NCBI GenBank assembly: GCA_949130495.1
Contig: OX422208.1
Location: forward strand, 401,071,885-401,135,884
DNA: 64,000 nt
Direction: 5' to 3'
Source of the DNA: Sambucus nigra
Taxonomy: Eukaryota; Streptophyta; Magnoliopsida; Dipsacales; Adoxaceae
Shown: piece by piece, positions 58,071 to 64,000 of the stretch
How the letters are laid out: each line of letters starts with the position of its first letter
Position numbering within the stretch: position 1 is the stretch's first letter
Notes under the pieces: generated by a model
Database searches by the model: none
The model's input: the letters and a program-made list of their open reading frames with translations, nothing else
Told to the model about the DNA's origin: nothing
Translations under genes and position numbers: made by a program

Positions 58071-58552
58071 ATTTGTGAACCCATCTTCAAAATCCTCCAA
58101 AAGGATTCCACCAAAGTCTAGAACAAATATTATTAAGAAGACTTTAACCGAATCAAGCAGTATCTAACTGGATATCTGCTACTCATACCGCCGAAACCTG
58201 ATCTCCCCCTATTCCTATACTTGATCATAATAGACACTACAGTTGGGGCTTTTCTATCCCAATACTGTGAAGAATCCCACAAAGAGAGGTCCGTCTACTA
58301 TGCCAGTTGAAAATTGGCTACGTACAAAGTCAACTACACTTCCTTAGAGAAAGCATGTTTCCCCATTGTCTAGGTCACTTAAAGAAATCATAGAACCCAT
58401 ATACAACCCCAAGGAAAATTTAGGCCAAACTGGAGTGGCCCCTACATCGTGAAAGAGATCATATTCGATGGCGCCACTATGCTCACTGGCCTTGATGGAG
58501 ACGAGATGGACCATCTAGTCAACCAGGATCATCTCAAGAGATTCTACCCCTA
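58071..58552 (+). pseudogene. RNase H start fused by deletion to the integrase tail
   Basis: RNase H begins as usual (PLFLYLIIIDTTVGAFLSQY, KERSVYYAS, YTSLEKACFPIV). At about 58380 it jumps directly into the integrase C-terminus: GKFRPNWSGPYIVKEIIFDG, then ATMLTGLDGDEMDHLVNQDH and LKRFYP with a stop. The remaining RNase H, the zinc-binding domain and the whole D,D,E core are absent. An internal deletion of roughly 2 kb of pol, estimated from usual Tat lengths, explains this. Confidence 0.75.
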
Positions 58553-58989
58553 GTTTGAAATCTCAGCGCGCTACGACTCCTCTCATCCCCCTTTTATTCT
58601 AAAAAAATTCTTCACTTCCCTCTACTCAGAACTACATGGGGTCCGATCCTCTAAAAAAACCTTTTTGCTTTCAAAGAAGAAAATTAGAAAATATTCAAAA
58701 CCCCTAGAAGTATGTAGGCAAATCGTACACTTTACATGGTCACGATACCCTTCTTTGTCACAAAATGCTATTATTTTCTCACTTTCGAGAACGACATTTC
58801 ATTTTATCATTTAGTTGAATAATAGAATTATGTATGCCTAAGCGACTGGTATAGAAAATTCAAATGTAAAACTCGTTAAGAGGCACAAAAATATAATTAA
58901 AATCCTTTTTTTTTTCATTTTATGAAATATCGATATGATTACAGGAAATATCAGCATATGGAGTCAAACAACTTCCCTCACTAACCTAA
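58553..58989 (+). other. 3' UTR start of the Tat-like element
   Basis: Contains AAAACCCCTAGAAGTATGTA and GGCAAATCGTACACTTTACA (58697-58736), phrases often seen just after pol in Tat elements. No ORF. Confidence 0.5.
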
Positions 58990-60400
58990 TTGTCCTAAAA
59001 ACAAATCAAACTAACTAAACCTTCCCAGATTATTCCCAATAACCAAACACATAACCATTATAAAAATCTGCACAAATATCACCACCTTCATAAAAGAACT
59101 TACCGCAACTGCCAAAAGACTCAGCCCCATCATCATCTACTCCTTGAGGCCCCCAAACTTCCCCTTCTTAGATAATATGTTGAACGCGCTCCATGTAATG
59201 GTAAGCCTGGACCAGTCTGGAGAAACTACTACGCCCCCCTCCATAGAGTCAAATATGGGAAATCATCTTTACCTGGTCTCCTTGGCCATGATCTTAGCCA
59301 CTACCCTCTTCCACAACTATTTCATGTAATCTGCGGGTACATGCCAAACCCTACCAATAGATTGGGAAGGATGAGTTGAAGGATGATGACTCTCCCATAA
59401 ATATCCTAACCGCATGTGCATGCCTTTCATAAGATCCTCTACAGGAAAGAAGTATAGGGTATGGGAAGGCACAATTTGCTCCCATTCGACTTGATGCAAG
59501 AGCCACTAAGGAAAATAGAAGGAGGTATGCTGAAGGCCGACTAATTGAACATACTGATATTCTCCTAGTAGAGAATGAGCTTCAACTCCCCCACTAGGGA
59601 ATCGACTAGAGAAGTCATCGAGTTTTGCACTCCACAAACTAGTTTACTAAGTTCTCTGTGGATGGGACAAAGTAGATAAAATAATGAGTGAAGAAATTCA
59701 GTACGTCTGCCAAAGGATATTCAGGGGGACCTCTAAGAAAAATCTCTCAGCCAGCTTCATGAATAGCATAATAGGGATTCCTTTAAAAAATTAGAATGGC
59801 CTTCCCGCTCAGAATCTAGCCCGTTTAGGGTTTCTTCCACTATAACTATCGCAGGATTGTAACGATATGATATTCACGCTATAATAACAGCCAATTGAGG
59901 GTCCACCATCGTGTCCTCGGTCATCAGAAATAGCTTGGAAGTTAAGCCAAGGGCAACATCTTTGGAATGGACCATATCATTGAATTCCAGTAGATACACA
60001 AAATATAATATAACTGGGAGAGAGATCATTCACTCGATGATAAATTAACAAGCCACCAAGGCCTTCCTTTATTCAACAAAAAATCCAAAAAACTCAATTT
60101 TCCTACTTTTCTAAAAAAAATCCATTTAAAAGGAAAGATCTTTTTCAACTAAGCCTTCGAGGCCATCTTTTACTCAAACATATTAAAAAATTTCGAAAAA
60201 CATAATGTTACTACTCTTTCACAAAATAAAAACTCAACAACAAATTAAAGAGCATGTAGAGTAATCCACTAAATCAAGATAATCAAACAAAATGTGAATC
60301 TCTTTTTGCCCTTTTGGAGTCTTTTTAGGTGTAACGTCACTACATCAAGCATGCAATATGATCAAATGCCAAACTCCCATTGGAAATGATGAACCTGAAA
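58990..60400 (-). pseudogene. Antisense ORF remnant of the Tat-like element
   Basis: On the minus strand an almost open frame runs from about 59800 to 59000. KGIPIMLFMKLAERFFLEVP lies at about 59785, then after a frameshift GEYQYVQLVGLQHTSFYFP (near 59560), VEWEQIVPSHTLYFFPVEDL and MKGMHMRLGYLWESHHPSTH, then RVWHVPADYMK followed by a stop and LWKRVVAKIMAKE. Tat-lineage elements are known to carry antisense ORFs exactly here, between pol and the 3' LTR. The block order recalls plant-mobile/DUF7745-like proteins, but I cannot confirm the family. Upstream of 59800 the frame is too broken to follow. Confidence 0.45.
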
Positions 60401-61345
60401 GAAATTCCTAAGAAAGAGAACCAGAATTGGATGTCATCTCATCTTCCCCACAAGTCTCTATCCTAGGTACCAGATGTACCCAAACTCCTGCACCATCAAC
60501 CGCTGCATCTACGCATGCTGAACAGTCACCCTAGTATCCCGAGGAGCCATACCTTAGGGGTAAAACGTCACCTACACCCCCAACATAGATTCAACTATCC
60601 TACCCAATGCCACCTACACCACCTCCGACATCACCCTCAACATACGATCCACCTCTATCGCAATCAATCCCCAGTAGATGTTGAACTCCATTGAATGGAA
60701 CCTACCTATTCTCCTTACCAAAGTAGACTAAAATACCATGCCACTTTCGATTCGTAATTCCTTACACCCTCTGATTGGCAGTACCCCTAAAATTTTGTTC
60801 AAAAAATTCCAGAAAATGCCAGAAAATTCCAAAATTTTCCTGAAAATTTCCTAAAATTTCCAAATAAATATTGGAACATTTCTTAACCAATAGAACCATT
60901 TTTTAAACTCCCAAATCCACAGTTGGATTAATACCACGTTTTACCTAGCTTAAACCCTACAAATCATTGCACCTGCATCCCAAAACTCACTCCTCAATGG
61001 AATCCTAAAAACCTCATTCGCAACAGAAACCAAATGCTTTCCCAGTACAGAAATATAATATCTTATCAGTTTTCCTAGTAGTATTATCGAATTAAAAAAT
61101 TTCCCAAGATAATTCCAATTTTCCCAAGCAGATCTAGAAGCCTTAACTGGACATGTCTCCCCAGAAACACATTTCCCAGCGGAATCACAAAACCTCAAGT
61201 CATCAACTATTTGCCTAAGTGGAATTTTCATACAAACATTTTCAACTCTTCTAAAAAAGATATAATCCCAAACATATATCTCTCCCCCATAAAGTCTCTG
61301 AAAAAGGAAAATTTAAAAATTACCTAGGAGGGTCATTCTCTTTGC
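60401..61345. other. Unassigned part of the Tat-like 3' region
   Basis: A Pro/Ser/Thr-rich + strand stretch (60440-60670; PTPPPTSPSTYDPPL) is broken by stops. At 60790-60860 short direct words of the ATTCCAGAAAAT type repeat about five times. A 93-residue minus open frame at 60950-61231 has no recognisable motif. Confidence 0.45.
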
Positions 61346-63335
61346 CTCCACTTAAGGTCTTCAGAATTGACCTCGATCCTCAGAATTGGCCTATCCCATC
61401 TTAGGTCCTCATAATTGGCCTCGACTTTCAAAATTGGTCTTTCCCACTTAAGGTACTCAGAATTTGTATCTCCAACTCAAGGTGCTTAGAATTGGCCTCG
61501 ACCCTCAGAATTAGTTTCACCCACTTCAGGTCCTTAGAATTGATCGTTGTCTACTTAAGGTCCTCAGAATTGACCTCGACCCTTAGAATTGGTCATTCCC
61601 ACTTGACGTCCTAAGAATTTACCTCGACCCTCAGAATTGGTCGTTGTCTACTTAAGGTCCTCAAAATTGACCTCGACCCTCAGAATTGGTCGTTGTTACT
61701 TAAGGTCCTCAAAATTGACCTTGGCCCTTAGAATTAGTTTCCCCCACTAAAGGTCCTCAGAATTGACCTCGATCCTCCGAATTGGCCGTTCCCCACTTAA
61801 GGTCCTCACAATTGACCTCGACCCTCAAAATTAATCGTCCCCACTTAAGGTCCTTAGAATTGATCTTGACCCTTAGAATTGGTCGCCCTCACTCAAGGTC
61901 CTCAGAATTGACCTCGACCCTCAGAATTGGTCGCTCCCCACTTAAGGTCCTCAGAATTTACCTTGACCCTCAGAATTGGTCAATCCCCACTTAAGGTCCT
62001 CCGAATTTACCTCGACCCTCAGAATTCTTCACTCCCCACGTAAGGTCCTTATAATTGACCTCAGCACTTAGAATTGGTCTCTCCCCACTTAAGGTCCTCA
62101 GAATTGACCTCAACCATCAGAATTGGTAGCTCCTCACTTAAGGTCTTTAGAATTGACCGTGACCCTCAGAATTGGTAAATCCCATCTTAGGTCCTCAGAA
62201 TTGGCCTCGACCCATAGAATTTGTCGCTCCATACTTAAGTTCCTTAGATTTGACTTTGACCCTCAGAATTAGTCACTCCGCACTTAAGGTCCTCATAATT
62301 GACTTCGACCCTCAGAATTGGTCGTTTCCACTTAGGGTCCTCAGAATTGACCTCAACCCTCAGAATTGGTCTCTCCCACTTAACGTCCTCAGAATTGACC
62401 TCGACCCTCAGAATTGTAGCTCCAACTCAAGGTCCTTAAAATTGTCATGAACCCTCAGAATTAGTTGCTCCCACTTAAGGTCCTCAGAATCGTTGCTCCT
62501 TACTTAAGGTCCTCAGAATCGTTGCTCCTTACTTAAGTTCCTCAAAATTGACTTCGACTCTCATAATTGGTTGCTCCTACTTAAGGTCCTCAAAATTAAC
62601 CTCGACCCTCAGAATTGGTCGCCCCCACTTAAGGTCCTCAAAATTGACCTCGACCCTCAAAATCGATCGCTCCACACTTAAGGTCCTCAGAATCGACCTC
62701 AAATCTCAAAATTGGTCACCCCACTTAAGGTTCTCATAGTTGACCTTGACCTTCAGAATTGATCGCTCCTCATTTAAGGTCCTCATAACTAACCTTGTCC
62801 CTCAGAATTGGTTGTTCCCACTTAAGGTCCTCAGAATTGACCTCGACCCTCAGAATTGGTCGCCCCCACTTAAGGTCCTTAGAATTGACCTCAACCCTAA
62901 TAATTGGACACACCCCACTTAAGGTCCTCAGAATTGAACTCGACCCTTAGAATTGGTGGTTCCCCACTTAAGATGCTCACAATTGACCTCAACCCTTAGA
63001 ATTGGCCTCTCCCATCTTAGGTCCTCAGAATTTTCCTTGACCTTCATAATATGTCACTCCCTACTTAATGTCCTCAAAATTAACCTCGTCCCCCAAACTT
63101 TTTCCCATATTAGGTCCTCAGAATTGACCTTGACCCCCAGAATTCGTCGCTCCCCACTTAAGGTCCTCAGAATTGACGTTGACCCTCAAAATCGCTCGCT
63201 CCCATCTTAGGTCCTTATAATTGACTTTAGCCCTTAGAATTTGATATCCCTAGCATTACATTAGGTCCTCAAAATTTACCTCGACCCTCTTAATTGATCA
63301 TCCTCGTCTCTTTAGGTCCGTAGAATTGACCTATT
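61346..63335 (+). repeat. Satellite-like tandem array, ~48-50 bp unit
   Basis: The unit is roughly CACTTAAGGTCCTCAGAATT followed by GACCTCGACCCTCAGAATTG and GTCGCTCCC, repeated about 40 times over 2 kb (estimated from length/period) with moderate divergence. Each unit holds two copies of CTCAGAATTG about 21 bp apart, so it arose from a half-unit duplication. It lies directly upstream of the 3' LTR. Hypervariable tandem arrays in the 3' UTR of Tat/Ogre elements are known and can seed genomic satellites. Open frames over the array (LRIDLDPQNWS repeats) are a consequence of a period divisible by three. Confidence 0.92.
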
Positions 63336-63392
63336 TTCCCAAAATATCATATGGTGTTTATTCAACGATTTTAAATTTTTCGAAGCTCATCC

Positions 63393-63404
63393 ACTAAGGG
63401 GCTC
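63393..63404 (+). promoter_or_regulatory. Probable polypurine tract of the Tat-like element
   Basis: ACTAAGGGGCTC immediately before the LTR start TGTAGACAAC. Confidence 0.5.
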
Positions 63405-64000
63405 TGTAGACAACATATTCTAGGACCCCCAAGTCTCTCCTCAGGTCACTACTAGCTCCCCAATTAACTACAAACCCTAGGTCATACTCCGAGTACCGAT
63501 CTAGAGCACTGAACGCTCCCGGACCCTGTTTGACTCCAGTGAACTTCATCGTCAGAGAAAAATCTCAATAAGTCTTTGAACGGATCTTAATTCACTTTTC
63601 AATTGTCCTCCCTATGTGCAAAACAACTTAACGGTTTGGATGAACGAACCATTTTACTATCAAAAATCGATTTGGAGGCCACTAGGTGGGCCCCGATTTG
63701 ACCCCAATCAACTTCATCATCAGAGAAAAAGTTCAATGAATCCTTGAAGGGAACTGAAAGCCATTTCCAACAGTCCACTCCGTGTGCCAAATGGCATAAC
63801 CGTTCGGACAAATGATCCGTTTTCCCTAAAAAACTTATTTGGAGGCCACCGGGCGCTCCCTTGCTCGATTTGATCAATCTCAAAAACTATGTCGATTAAA
63901 ATTAAACAGCCAAGACTGTGGTCCCACAAAATCATTGCATTCCTCTTTGGATAACCTAGCATTATTTTATTTCTAAGTTTATACCACCAACTAATTTTAG
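63405..64000 (+). repeat. 3' LTR of the Tat-like element (partial, cut by window end)
   Basis: Begins TGTAGACAACATATTCTAGG, followed by ACCCCC and CTCCTCAGGTCACTA, parallel to the starts at 33552 and 40905. U3 subrepeat words recur (GTTTGACTCCAGTGAAC, CCATTTCCAACAGTCCACTC, ACCGGGCGCTCCC). The TATA box is not reached. Confidence 0.82.

Larger units (their letters stand above)
40905..64000 (+). mobile_element. Tat/Ogre-like Ty3/gypsy element, 3' LTR runs off the window
   Basis: 5' LTR 40905-51900 (split by a copia), PBS-like site at 51902, gag 53400-54650, protease 55640-56400, RT 56710-58070, a fused RNase H/integrase remnant to 58552, an antisense ORF remnant, a ~48-bp satellite array and a 3' LTR from 63405. 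The LTRs match each other and the solo LTR at 33552. Known Tat traits seen here: a protease block with INRPWIHS-like LNQPWIHS, ATMLTGLDGDEMDHLVNQDH at the integrase tail, an antisense ORF after pol, and tandem repeats in the 3' UTR. The right target duplication lies outside the window. Confidence 0.82.

Noticed and set aside
61782..63210. Series of open frames with repeated LRIDLDPQNW-type peptides
   Set aside because: The satellite period is close to 48 bp, a multiple of three, so frames stay open by arithmetic; the same is seen in more than one frame.
61346..63335. Regular repeat spacing resembling a CRISPR array
   Set aside because: Units are directly adjacent and diverged, without unique spacers, in a plant retrotransposon 3' UTR.

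Overview
The window is plant nuclear DNA made almost entirely of old, nested transposable elements. The lineages present (Athila-, Tat/Ogre- and Tekay-like Ty3/gypsy elements, Sirevirus-like Ty1/copia elements, a CACTA DNA transposon with a TNP2 transposase, and an L1 LINE with a DUF4283-type ORF1) are all angiosperm families. The base composition is AT-rich. I found no intact host gene, no tRNA or rRNA gene and no CRISPR array. The only host-like coding trace is a zinc-knuckle/GRF pseudogene near 20.6-21.1 kb. Every transposon gene carries stops and frameshifts.

Layout. (1) 1-~10.7 kb: an Athila-like gypsy element on +, without its 5' LTR, with gag, protease, RT, RNase H, integrase, a post-pol ORF, a poly-G PPT and a ~2.9 kb 3' LTR. 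(2) ~10.7-14.4 kb: scraps of an element read on the minus strand (the integrase C-terminus), with a + strand coiled-coil ORF like the antisense ORFs of Tat elements. (3) 14413-20126: a minus-oriented Tekay-like solo LTR (TSD gaagg/aaagg). It contains an ORF1-only L1 at 16350-18528, flanked by a perfect 13-bp TSD. (4) 20127-21577: LTR-like sequence, the zinc-knuckle pseudogene and a 129-bp tandem duplication. (5) 21578-40118: one minus-strand Sirevirus-like copia element with TSD AAGTC on both sides. It is split by a 7.8 kb CACTA element (24789-32607, TSD TAA), a Tat-family solo LTR (33552-35639, TSD GGGGG) and a second Tekay-like solo LTR (37742-40000, TSD ataat/agaat). Without these it is about 6.4 kb, carries gag only and has no pol. 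(6) 40905-64000: a Tat/Ogre-like gypsy element on +. Its 5' LTR is split by a complete but decayed Sirevirus-like copia (42008-50739). Its pol has lost most of RNase H and integrase. Between pol and the 3' LTR (from 63405) it has an antisense ORF remnant and a ~2 kb array of a ~48-bp satellite.

How the parts relate. The value of the window is its stratigraphy: target-site duplications, an empty-site allele (the sister LTR at 21578-22734) and reading frames that resume across insertions fix the order of events. The most noteworthy items are the ORF1-only L1, the gag-only Sirevirus-like element, the dense subterminal palindromes at both ends of the CACTA element, and the satellite array inside the Tat 3' UTR. 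I do not see a clear case for a wholly new system. Family names come from motifs read by eye; no database search was possible.
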